Made by a program: the position numbers and the translations under genes. A stretch of DNA of 8,093 nt from an uncultured Clostridia bacterium (GTDB lineage: Bacteria; Bacillota; Clostridia; Oscillospirales; Acutalibacteraceae), in NCBI GenBank assembly GCA_945869905.1, contig CAMBQD010000035.1, positions 1 to 8,093 on the forward strand, read 5' to 3'. Below the pieces are notes generated by a model. The model saw only the letters and a program-made list of their open reading frames with translations, was not told the DNA's origin and did not search any database. This document shows, in pieces, positions 1 to 5,978 of this stretch. The stretch's first letter is position 1, and each line of letters opens with the position of its first letter.

Positions 1-10
1 CAAAAACGCA

Positions 11-101
11 GTTAATCCTTTCGGATTAACGAGTATTTTAACAAAGAGTAAGGGCAATATCTGCCACGATTAACCGTGGCTCGGATTATTACCGTTACCC
101 T
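11..101 (+). promoter_or_regulatory. possible structured 5' leader of the 115-936 gene
   Basis: Two perfect stem-loops lie just before the first gene. The first pairs GTTAATCC (11-18) with GGATTAAC (23-30) around a 4-base loop. The second pairs GCCACG (63-68) with CGTGGC (75-80) around the loop ATTAAC. That loop repeats part of the 3' arm of the first hairpin, so 11-17 could instead pair with 68-74. AGGG at 51-54 can pair with CCCT at 98-101, directly before the ribosome binding site TAGGAGG. I matched it to no riboswitch class I know. The first hairpin could also be the end of an upstream transcription unit, though only a weak T-rich stretch follows it. Confidence 0.3.
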
Positions 102-114
102 AGGAGGTGCTTTT

Positions 115-936
115 ATGTCACTTGGCAAGGGAAGAACAATATTGGCGGCTGTACTCACAGTGCTGATTGCGGCAGGCGGCATTTTATTTTTCAGTGCTCA
201 GGCAGTAAAATGCACCTTGTGTAACGAATTATTTATGTCACAGGTGTTTTCATCAAAATCTGTTGAAGCACAGTGCCGTAAGAATTTTGAGGCGCAGATG
301 GAGGTTGTGGCGGCAGAAAGTGATATACCGGCTCAGGTTTTTATAACTATTCTTGATAATAACTCGCCGTCTCCCGAATCTGCTTTGCAAAGACTTTTCA
401 GAGGCGATGACACAACCTTCTATAACGAAGATATTGTTGAGCAGTTTGAGGGCTTGTGCAGGGAATACCTTGAGGGCAACGGTATGAAATACGGTAAGAC
501 CATGATACATAATACTGCCAAGCGTGCCGCAAGGGCATATTCCGACAGCTTTGGAATAAAAGACCCTGTTCAGGCAAGAGCCTTTATTTCCAAGGTTAAC
601 AGCAGCTACGGTAGGTTTTCCTCTGCGGGACTGATGATGGCGGCTGTGGCATTTGTACCGCTTATCTTTTTATTCAGTAAAAAGAAGGATAGGGAGATTA
701 TTGCCTGCAGTGCATTTACGGCAATGGGCGGGGGAATGCTTTTAACCGGTTTAATCTGTCTGATTTTAAGCATTGGCTTGAGTCCTCTTATTACACCGCA
801 GATATACTCTCAGGCAGTTGTAATGGCTGTACGCGGTATGCTTGGTATTTTTACTGCTTTAGGTGCGGTTATTGCGGCGGTGGCAATATACCTTTCGCTT
901 AAATTCTACAAGAAATCCAAAACGATTGATGAGTAG
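115..936 (+). CDS. four-helix membrane protein with extracytoplasmic domain, unknown function
   Basis: A 273-residue protein I do not recognise. The frame is open back to a GTG at 76, but the ATG at 115 follows TAGGAGG at a normal distance, so I start there. A hydrophobic helix at about residues 8-30 is followed by a polar domain at about 31-167 with four cysteines (C33, C36, C54, C115). Three more hydrophobic helices follow at about 168-188, 196-222 and 236-264, and the basic end has KFYKKSK. The charge pattern suggests N- and C-termini inside and the 31-167 domain outside, where the C33-x2-C36 pair could form disulfides. No enzyme or transporter motif is visible. The gene stands alone, with a strong terminator about 45 bases after its stop. 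It is clearly a gene; its role is open. Confidence 0.85.
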   Translation: MSLGKGRTILAAVLTVLIAAGGILFFSAQAVKCTLCNELFMSQVFSSKSVEAQCRKNFEAQMEVVAAESDIPAQVFITILDNNSPSPESALQRLFRGDDTTFYNEDIVEQFEGLCREYLEGNGMKYGKTMIHNTAKRAARAYSDSFGIKDPVQARAFISKVNSSYGRFSSAGLMMAAVAFVPLIFLFSKKKDREIIACSAFTAMGGGMLLTGLICLILSIGLSPLITPQIYSQAVVMAVRGMLGIFTALGAVIAAVAIYLSLKFYKKSKTIDE

Positions 937-982
937 TATATAATAGTTTTAAATAATATAATATATAATAATAGAGAGTATT

Positions 983-1022
983 AAAAGAACCTAAAGGATT
1001 TTCAGCCTTTGGGTTCTTTTTT
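983..1022 (+). terminator. rho-independent terminator
   Basis: Bases 983-997 pair with 1006-1020: AAAAGAACC with GGTTCTTTT, one T-G wobble, then AAAGG with CCTTT, around an 8-base loop. The 3' arm runs into a T tract. It ends the transcript of the 115-936 gene. The A tract on the 5' side would also give a T tract on the opposite strand. Confidence 0.9.
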
Positions 1023-1060
1023 ATTGCCGGTGCTTGATTTATTCTGTAAATCTGCGAATT

Positions 1061-1090
1061 TTGTCAACAAAAAACTCAAATCTGTATATT
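1061..1090 (+). promoter_or_regulatory. possible weak promoter
   Basis: TTGTCA at 1061-1066 and TATATT at 1085-1090 are 18 bases apart. In such AT-rich sequence this match is not strong. If used, it would give the YabE-like gene a second, much longer leader. Confidence 0.25.
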
Positions 1091-1160
1091 GTGCGTGAAT
1101 AAGAAAAAATCCAAAAACATAACAATATATTGCGTTTAAGAATATTCAAAAATTAAAAAG

Positions 1161-1173
1161 TTACAATTTGTAA
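1161..1173. repeat. short palindrome TTACAA-T-TTGTAA
   Basis: A perfect 6-base inverted repeat around one central T, in noncoding sequence about 160 bases before the consensus promoter. It has the size of an operator, but AT-rich sequence produces such palindromes by chance. Confidence 0.25.
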
Positions 1174-1217
1174 AAAAATCATAACATTTTTCTAACGATT
1201 TAACAAAATTTTTCAAT

Positions 1218-1260
1218 CACGCATTAAAGTGTTAAAATCTATAACCACAAGATGTAGTGG
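1218..1260. promoter_or_regulatory. pair of CAC-N8-GTG dyads, possible regulator binding site
   Basis: CAC at 1218-1220 with GTG at 1229-1231, and CAC at 1246-1248 with GTG at 1257-1259, share the same geometry 28 bases apart. The second extends to CCAC/GTGG, and its core CAAGATGTAG matches the NrdR-box pattern (CwAtATaTwG, from memory) at all but two positions. NrdR normally controls ribonucleotide reductase genes, none of which is here, and paired NrdR boxes usually sit about three helical turns apart. An unidentified dimeric regulator is equally possible. Confidence 0.3.
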
Positions 1261-1332
1261 ATGTTTGTTCTTTTTTGGGCATTGAGATTTGGTCGCTTGT
1301 GCAAATTATACAAAAACATCAGTTCGATTTTG

Positions 1333-1361
1333 TTGACACCTTATGCACTTGTGACTATAAT
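1333..1361 (+). promoter_or_regulatory. consensus housekeeping-sigma promoter of the YabE-like gene
   Basis: TTGACA at 1333-1338 and TATAAT at 1356-1361 are both perfect, with a 17-base spacer. Transcription should start near 1368, leaving a leader of about 120 bases before the ATG at 1488. The position also shows that the longer upstream reading frame starting at 1257 is not the real start of the gene. Confidence 0.8.
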
Positions 1362-1391
1362 GTCAAGCGTTCGGCAATAATAACGGTAAAG

Positions 1392-1461
1392 CAGAAAGTA
1401 ATTCTTCTGTTTGGCGGAGGTAATCCGCTGATATTAGGAACAAATCGCATATCCCTAATAT
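1392..1461 (+). promoter_or_regulatory. structured leader: three consecutive hairpins
   Basis: In the predicted leader, CAGAA (1392-1396) pairs with TTCTG (1405-1409), GCGGA (1414-1418) with TCCGC (1424-1428), and ATATTAGG (1431-1438) with CCTAATAT (1454-1461). The first two loops both contain GTAA. The ribosome binding site AAAGGAG (1476-1482) lies just after the third hairpin and is free in this fold. I do not recognise a known riboswitch; it lacks the length and conserved blocks of the ydaO (c-di-AMP) class, which often controls cell-wall genes. Confidence 0.4.
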
Positions 1462-1487
1462 TTCCGACAACAACAAAGGAGATTAAG

Positions 1488-2726
1488 ATGATTAACCAAT
1501 CAAATGCCAAGGGACTTAAGGGCTTAAGCAGAGCAGTCCTGATAGCAGTAATTGCTTTTGTTCTCTCCGTTGCAATTTTTGCAACAACCGCTTTTGCAGG
1601 TCTTGCATCACAGTATGATGTTAGGATTGCAGTTGACGGCAACGAGCCAATAGTAATTGCAACCAATGAAACGGAACCAATCGAAATCCTGGCACAAGCA
1701 AATATCACTCTGACTGACAGCGACAGGCTTGATATCAGCTCCTTCACAGCAGGTGAGGGCGGCACAATAAAGATTGACAGAGCAAACAGCATTAATGTTG
1801 ATTTTGACGGTGTTATTAACACTTATACCTTGTATGAGGATACAGTGGGCGACGCACTTGCAAGCCTTGGTATTTCAATCAGTGATGATGATATTATCAA
1901 TTATGAAATGGCAGACGCAGTTGCAGACGGTATGGTAATCAAGATTAAGCCTGCAATGTCTGTAACCTTAAAGGCTGACGGTGAGTCAGCAAAATACGCA
2001 ATTCATCAGGGAACAGTATCGGACCTGCTGGCACTGGCACAGGTAACACTGGGCAAGGAAGACTATACAAAGCCTGCCCTTGACGCTGAGCTTAAGGCAG
2101 ATATGAACGTTACTGTTTACCGCGTTGAATATAAGAATGTAACAAAGAAGGAAAGCGTAGCCTATAAGACAACAACTCAAAATGACTCATCAATGTATCA
2201 GGGCACACAGAAGGTTGTTACCGAGGGTGTCAAAGGTGAGGACGAGGTTTCTTATAAGGTTAAGTATGTAAACGGCAAGGAAAGCGGAAAAACCGAAATC
2301 AGCCGTAAAACATTAAAAGCACCTGTAAATCAGGTGGTTAAAGCCGGTACTAAAAAGGTTCCCGGTGCGTCGGATGTAAAATCAAACGGCGTAACATCTA
2401 AAAACGGCTTTACAGTAGGTCAGACAATCAGCGGCAGATATACCCATTACTGTGCCTGCGCATCCTGCGGTACCGGTTCGGGTATGACCGCGTCAGGCAA
2501 AAGAGTATATAACGGTATGCCGGACCCGTATTATATCGCGTGCAACTGGTTGCCTATGGGCTCTGTAGTAAATGTTGACGGTACTAATTATACAGTAGTT
2601 GACCGCGGTGGCTCAGGACTTTCCACAGTAGGCAGAATTGATATCTTCACACCTGAAGGTCACGCAGCCTGCTACAGATACGGCACAGGCTCCTGTACAT
2701 TGCAGATTGTAAGGCTTGGCTGGTAA
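1488..2726 (+). CDS. YabE-like cell-wall protein: DUF348 repeats, G5 and 3D domains
   Basis: A 412-residue exported protein, probably acting on or binding peptidoglycan. The ATG at 1488 follows AAAGGAG. A basic start and hydrophobic stretch at 15-37 ending in AFA suggest a signal peptide or anchor. Three DUF348-type repeats follow at about 43-85, 100-142 and 157-212, then a G5 domain (about 214-290), a short linker and a C-terminal 3D domain (about 311-412, double-psi-barrel type as in MltA/RlpA relatives). This is the order of Bacillus subtilis YabE (about 437 residues). The 3D domain shows TASG (334-337), DRGG (372-375) and GRID (382-385). The first of the three usual Asp positions appears to be Asn353 in ACNWLPMG. 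The HYCACASC segment (320-327) is cysteine-rich. The gene has its own promoter and terminator. Lytic activity is inferred from family, not shown. Confidence 0.92.
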   Translation: MINQSNAKGLKGLSRAVLIAVIAFVLSVAIFATTAFAGLASQYDVRIAVDGNEPIVIATNETEPIEILAQANITLTDSDRLDISSFTAGEGGTIKIDRANSINVDFDGVINTYTLYEDTVGDALASLGISISDDDIINYEMADAVADGMVIKIKPAMSVTLKADGESAKYAIHQGTVSDLLALAQVTLGKEDYTKPALDAELKADMNVTVYRVEYKNVTKKESVAYKTTTQNDSSMYQGTQKVVTEGVKGEDEVSYKVKYVNGKESGKTEISRKTLKAPVNQVVKAGTKKVPGASDVKSNGVTSKNGFTVGQTISGRYTHYCACASCGTGSGMTASGKRVYNGMPDPYYIACNWLPMGSVVNVDGTNYTVVDRGGSGLSTVGRIDIFTPEGHAACYRYGTGSCTLQIVRLGW

Positions 2727-2736
2727 ATAAATAATT

Positions 2737-2775
2737 AAAGCACAGGACGTACGTCATTCGTTCTGTGCTTTTTTT
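2737..2775 (+). terminator. rho-independent terminator of the YabE-like gene
   Basis: AAAGCACAG (2737-2745) pairs with CTGTGCTTT (2763-2771), and the stem can extend inward to 2749/2759 with one G-T pair. Seven T follow from 2769. It starts about 10 bases after the stop codon. Confidence 0.9.
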
Positions 2776-2825
2776 ATGGAGTCAAATATGATATCTGCTA
2801 TGCTTTTGTCGCGTCCGTTTATGCT

Positions 2826-2858
2826 GTTAGGTATTTGCCTAACTGCGACTGCCTAACT
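2826..2858. repeat. repeated CCTAAC half-sites upstream of the glyQS promoter
   Basis: GTTAGG (2826-2831) and CCTAAC (2838-2843) form an inverted repeat with a 6-base loop. The 9-mer TGCCTAACT occurs at 2836-2844 and again at 2850-2858, a 14-base period. The cluster ends 18 bases before the -35 box, a position typical of an upstream regulatory site. It is not part of a T-box leader: the predicted transcript begins later and is too short. Confidence 0.35.
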
Positions 2859-2876
2859 TATAGGGTTTATTTTATA

Positions 2877-2905
2877 TTGACTTATTATACAAAAAATAGT
2901 AAAAT
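2877..2905 (+). promoter_or_regulatory. glyQS promoter
   Basis: TTGACT (2877-2882) and TAAAAT (2900-2905) have a 17-base spacer, one base off consensus in each box. Transcription would start near 2912, giving a leader of only about 33 bases with GGAGGT at 2931-2936 before the ATG at 2945. Confidence 0.7.
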
Positions 2906-2944
2906 GGTAAACGTATTATAGCATTCTATTGGAGGTTTTATCAT

Positions 2945-4327
2945 ATGCTTAATTCAGAAAAGACACTTGAAAAGCTTGTAGCGCTCAGCAAGGGCAGAGG
3001 CTTTGTTTATGCAGGCTCCGAAATTTACGGCGGACTTGCAAATACTTGGGATTACGGCCCTCTGGGTGTTGAGCTTAAGGAAAATATAAAAAAGGCTTGG
3101 AGAAAAAAGTTTATTCAGGAAAATCCCTATAACGTAGGTCTTGACTCAGCCATTCTTATGAACCCTCAGACATGGGTTGCATCAGGTCATTTGGGCGGTT
3201 TTTCCGATCCGCTTATGGATTGCTGTGAATGTAAGACAAGGCACAGAGCAGACCAGCTTATTGAGGATTTTGACGGCACAAATGTTGCGGGATGGACTAA
3301 TGAGCAGTTAAGCAATTATATCAAGGAGCATAATATTCCCTGCCCCAACTGCGGTGCAAATAACTTTACCGATATACGTCAGTTTAACCTTATGTTCAAA
3401 ACCTTTCAGGGTGTAACGGAGGACGCTAAGGACGAAATTTATCTCAGACCTGAAACTGCACAGGGTATTTTTGTAAACTTTGCAAATGTTCAAAGGACTA
3501 CCAGAAAGAAAATTCCTTTCGGTGTGGCACAGATTGGTAAGTCCTTCAGAAATGAAATTACCCCCGGTAAGTTCATTTTCCGTGTAAGAGAATTTGAGCA
3601 GATGGAGCTGGAGTTCTTCTGTAAGCCCGGTACAGACCTTGAGTGGTTTGATTATTGGAGAGGCTTTTGCCGTGACTGGCTTTATTCTCTCGGCATTAAG
3701 GAGGAAAACCTCCGCCTTCGTGATCACGACCCTGAGGAGCTTTGCTTCTATTCAAAGGCAACAACCGACTTTGAATATAACTTCTCATTCGGTTGGGGTG
3801 AGCTTTGGGGCGTTGCTGACAGAACAGACTATGACCTTACTCAGCATATCAACACCAGCGGTAAGAATTTGGAATATAATGACCAGGTTACAGGCGAAAA
3901 GTACGTTCCGTACGTTATTGAGCCGTCACTGGGCGTTGAGCGTCTTTTCCTTGCCCTTCTTACAGAGGCATATGACGAGGAGGTTATTGACGCAGAAAAG
4001 AACGACACAAGAGTTGTTATGCACTTCCACCCTGTTATTGCTCCCTTTAAGGCTGCTGTACTGCCGCTTTCAAAAAAGCTCAGCGACAAGGCAACAGAGG
4101 TGTTCACAACCCTTTCAAAGAAATTTAACGTTGATTTTGACGAAACAGGCTCAATCGGTAAAAGATATCGCCGTCAGGACGAAATCGGTACACCCTACTG
4201 CATTACCTATGACTTTGAGTCAGAGGAGGATGGCTGCGTAACAGTACGTGACCGTGACACAATGGAGCAGGTTAGAATTCCTATTGCAGAGCTGGTATCA
4301 TTTATTGAGGAAAAGCTTGAATTTTAA
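2945..4327 (+). CDS. glyQS: glycyl-tRNA synthetase, single-chain class II type
   Basis: Cytosolic enzyme that joins glycine to tRNA-Gly using ATP. The 460 residues match the single-chain, homodimeric form of Firmicutes, archaea and eukaryotes rather than the two-subunit GlyQ/GlyS form. The N-terminus has the typical YGGLANTWDYGPLG (28-41). RPETAQGIF lies at 168-176, class II motif 2 (FRNEITPGKF and the following REFEQMELEFF) at 201-225, and motif 3 (GVERLFLAL) at 330-338. An insertion carries C93-x2-C96 and C133-x2-C136, which could bind a metal. The C-terminal anticodon-binding domain runs from about 355 to 455, with GKRYRRQDEIGTPYC at 405-419. No residue appears missing. The ATG follows GGAGGT at a normal distance. 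No terminator separates it from the membrane protein gene 32 bases downstream, so the two probably share a transcript. Confidence 0.97.
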   Translation: MLNSEKTLEKLVALSKGRGFVYAGSEIYGGLANTWDYGPLGVELKENIKKAWRKKFIQENPYNVGLDSAILMNPQTWVASGHLGGFSDPLMDCCECKTRHRADQLIEDFDGTNVAGWTNEQLSNYIKEHNIPCPNCGANNFTDIRQFNLMFKTFQGVTEDAKDEIYLRPETAQGIFVNFANVQRTTRKKIPFGVAQIGKSFRNEITPGKFIFRVREFEQMELEFFCKPGTDLEWFDYWRGFCRDWLYSLGIKEENLRLRDHDPEELCFYSKATTDFEYNFSFGWGELWGVADRTDYDLTQHINTSGKNLEYNDQVTGEKYVPYVIEPSLGVERLFLALLTEAYDEEVIDAEKNDTRVVMHFHPVIAPFKAAVLPLSKKLSDKATEVFTTLSKKFNVDFDETGSIGKRYRRQDEIGTPYCITYDFESEEDGCVTVRDRDTMEQVRIPIAELVSFIEEKLEF

Positions 4328-4359
4328 CTATTTACATTATGATGAAAAGAGTGTAAGCT

Positions 4360-5625
4360 ATGAACAACATCAACAGACCCCTTGTTAAATTACAGGCAAA
4401 GCAGATAATTCGAGGCAAGGTATTTCAGCTTTTTTTAATTTCCTTTGTTGTATCCATTCTTGCGGGATTGGGCGGCACAGGTATTAATCTGAATATTAAC
4501 CTTGATAATTATAACAACAACAATAATTCCGACGGCAATGGATTTTATGAGTATTTTGATGATTTTGAAAACGGTACTGAGGGAAACCCCATTGACCAGT
4601 TTTCCTTTAATTCCAACAGCTCACAGGTAAATGCAACTCAGTTGGCTGTGGAGAATAATAAGCTGATGTCAGCAGGTTATCCGTATGTTATTTTTTCAAG
4701 CTTAGCAGGATTGGCGGCAATTGCGGCATTAATATTCATACCTCTGTCCGTAACGCTGGCAGGTATGTACGTATCACTGGTGCGCAGAAATGCCAATGAG
4801 CAATTTGAATTTGGCAGGGAATTTGGCGGTATTTTTAAAAATTCCTTTAATGACACTTATTTTAAAAAGCTTGTATCAGTAATTTTGGTGGAATTAATAT
4901 ACATTCTACTTACAATTCTGTTTATCGTTCCGGGTGTTATTTTCTATTTCAGCTCATATTTTACAATGCAGATTATGTGCGATTATCCAAACCTTAAGCC
5001 AAGTGAGGCTATCAAGCTTTCAAAGAAAATTGTTAAGGGTAACCGTACGGAATTGTTTACCTATGAGCTGAGCTTTATTCCTTGGTATCTGCTTATGGGT
5101 ATTACCTTTGGCTTGGCAGGTATTTATGTTATCCCGTACAAGTCAACTGCAAATGCTCTTTATTATGAGAATTTCCGTTTAAGAGCATTGGCAGAGGGCA
5201 GGATTACAGAGGACGATTTCCTGTCGGAGCAGGAGCGTATTGCAAAGTACAGCAATGTTAACACAAACGAATATCAGCAGAATTATTATACTAACAATGA
5301 CGGGGCACAGGGCACATCATATCAGCCATATCAGCAGTATGCACAGAATACTGTGAATAACGGCACCTTCTATACTCCTGATTTCAGCCCTATTAATCAA
5401 AATAATCCATATGCACCTAATCAGGCAGGCGGATATTATTATAATCCTCAGCAGCAGGCTGAGCAGCCACAGCAGACCTATTATCATCAGCCGGAGCAGG
5501 CTACATATTATCAGCCGCCTGAGCAGGCTGAGCAGCCGCCCACCTATTACTCTCCAACAGAGCCTTATCAGGCTCCGCCGCAGGATAACACCGGCGAGGA
5601 TAATAATTCCGACAACCAATATTAA
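4360..5625 (+). CDS. DUF975 family membrane protein with Q/P/Y-rich tail
   Basis: A 421-residue membrane protein. Hydrophobic segments lie at about 20-38, 107-141 (one long or two short helices), 169-205 (probably two) and 236-258. The block from PSEAIKLSKKIVKGNRTELF (214-233), then LSFIPWYLLMGITFG and YVIPY (to 260), fits the DUF975 family, whose function is unknown to me. Between helices 1 and 2 is an Asn/Asp-rich loop (about 41-100). After residue 300 the protein becomes a low-complexity Gln/Pro/Tyr/Asn tail of about 120 residues, rich in YY and PEQ, with an acidic end. DUF975 proteins are, as I recall, usually 200-300 residues, so loop and tail are additions. The start has only a weak AAAAGAG site 32 bases after glyQS, consistent with co-transcription. 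A stable hairpin follows the stop. Confidence 0.88.
   Translation: MNNINRPLVKLQAKQIIRGKVFQLFLISFVVSILAGLGGTGINLNINLDNYNNNNNSDGNGFYEYFDDFENGTEGNPIDQFSFNSNSSQVNATQLAVENNKLMSAGYPYVIFSSLAGLAAIAALIFIPLSVTLAGMYVSLVRRNANEQFEFGREFGGIFKNSFNDTYFKKLVSVILVELIYILLTILFIVPGVIFYFSSYFTMQIMCDYPNLKPSEAIKLSKKIVKGNRTELFTYELSFIPWYLLMGITFGLAGIYVIPYKSTANALYYENFRLRALAEGRITEDDFLSEQERIAKYSNVNTNEYQQNYYTNNDGAQGTSYQPYQQYAQNTVNNGTFYTPDFSPINQNNPYAPNQAGGYYYNPQQQAEQPQQTYYHQPEQATYYQPPEQAEQPPTYYSPTEPYQAPPQDNTGEDNNSDNQY
5455..5550 (+). repeat. degenerate in-frame repeats in the tail of the DUF975 protein
   Basis: CAGGCTGAGCAGCC occurs at 5455-5468 and 5524-5537, 69 bases (23 codons) apart, and GAGCAGGCT at 5494-5502 and 5521-5529. 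The encoded units are variants of PEQAxQPxTYY. The spacings are multiples of three, as expected from duplication within a coding tail that can tolerate length change. Confidence 0.6.
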
Positions 5626-5630
5626 ACAAA

Positions 5631-5658
5631 AACGGACTGTGATATTTCACAGTCCGTT
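5631..5658. terminator. hairpin between converging genes, probable bidirectional terminator
   Basis: AACGGACTGTGA (5631-5642) pairs perfectly with TCACAGTCCGTT (5647-5658) around TATT. Read leftward, the stem is followed by TTTTTGTTT, a good intrinsic terminator for the small genes on the minus strand. Read rightward, only TTAAATTG follows, so ending of the glyQS/DUF975 transcript would be less efficient. Confidence 0.75.
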
Positions 5659-5683
5659 AAATTGTCCAAAAATTGCTCGTAGC

Positions 5684-5700
5684 GGCGAACTGTGTTCGCC
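5684..5700. repeat. short GC-rich palindrome, possibly a dispersed (REP-like) element
   Basis: GGCGAAC (5684-5690) and GTTCGCC (5694-5700) pair around TGT, in the 95-base gap between convergent genes. No T tract follows on either strand, so it is not a normal terminator. The sequence resembles short palindromic repeats I recall as scattered in intergenic DNA of some Clostridia; only one copy is in this window. Confidence 0.4.
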
Positions 5701-5720
5701 ATAAAAATATTGGCCCGGTC

Positions 5721-5978
5721 TTACAGCTTATTTTCTTCTTGGTACTCCTTGGAAAATTCGGTATTCAGCTTGTTAGGTATGGGCACACCCATTTCTGTAG
5801 TATCGTCCGGCTGTACCGTTGGGTTATAAGTCCAGCCGGCGTATCGGTTTGTGATGCTTGGGTCAAGCTGATATTTTTCCTTGTAGCTCTTTTTTCTTTT
5901 GTGAGTGCTTGCAGGAATATTGTAGTTATTTAGGCTGTTTATTGTTTGCTGAGGCTTTTCCTTTTTACTGTTTTGCAT
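5721..5978 (-). CDS. small hydrophilic protein, unknown function
   Basis: An 85-residue protein I do not recognise. It has no hydrophobic segment. Residues 1-36 are rich in Lys, Asn, Gln and Ser (HKRKKSYKEK at 26-35), and the second half contains the more structured-looking YAGWTYNPTVQPDDT and EMGVPIPNK, ending in an acidic tail. Its ATG (5978) overlaps the end of the 51-codon gene upstream by 14 bases in another frame, preceded by GAGGG at a usable distance, which suggests translational coupling. A hairpin with a leftward T tract at 5631-5658 would end the transcript. Two opposite-strand frames (5673-5933 and 5858-6040) lie over it, but they lack good start signals. The coupled layout and ribosome site favour the minus strand. 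Confidence 0.65.
   Translation of the reverse strand: MQNSKKEKPQQTINSLNNYNIPASTHKRKKSYKEKYQLDPSITNRYAGWTYNPTVQPDDTTEMGVPIPNKLNTEFSKEYQEENKL

Larger units (their letters stand above)
1023..1332. other. AT-rich noncoding stretch
   Basis: No convincing gene is present on either strand. The frame at 1257 that runs into the YabE-like gene has no ribosome binding site and contains that gene's promoter. A 39-codon frame (1261-1380) also lacks a ribosome binding site. The stretch contains a possible weak promoter, a short palindrome and two CAC-N8-GTG dyads, listed separately, and otherwise nothing I can name. Confidence 0.6.

Noticed and set aside
76..114. GTG at 76 as start of the first membrane protein
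   Set aside because: It has no ribosome binding site and lies inside the second hairpin, whereas ATG 115 has TAGGAGG and is followed by a normal basic N-terminus and helix.
1261..1380. 39-codon frame MFVLFWALRF... as a small membrane peptide or leader peptide
   Set aside because: No Shine-Dalgarno sequence before the ATG, and it runs across the -35 and -10 boxes.
1257..1487. Upstream in-frame extension of the YabE-like gene
   Set aside because: It contains the perfect consensus promoter, has no ribosome site, and would place 77 non-homologous residues before the signal peptide.
1368..1487. ydaO/c-di-AMP riboswitch before the YabE-like gene
   Set aside because: The leader is too short and the conserved blocks of that class are absent.
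2780..2944. T-box riboswitch before glyQS
   Set aside because: No AGGGTGGNACC-type antiterminator block or T-box terminator, and a good promoter lies within 70 bases of the start codon.
3594..4241. 215-codon plus-strand frame inside glyQS
   Set aside because: It is a shadow of glycyl-tRNA synthetase, whose frame carries the full set of family motifs; no ribosome site precedes it.
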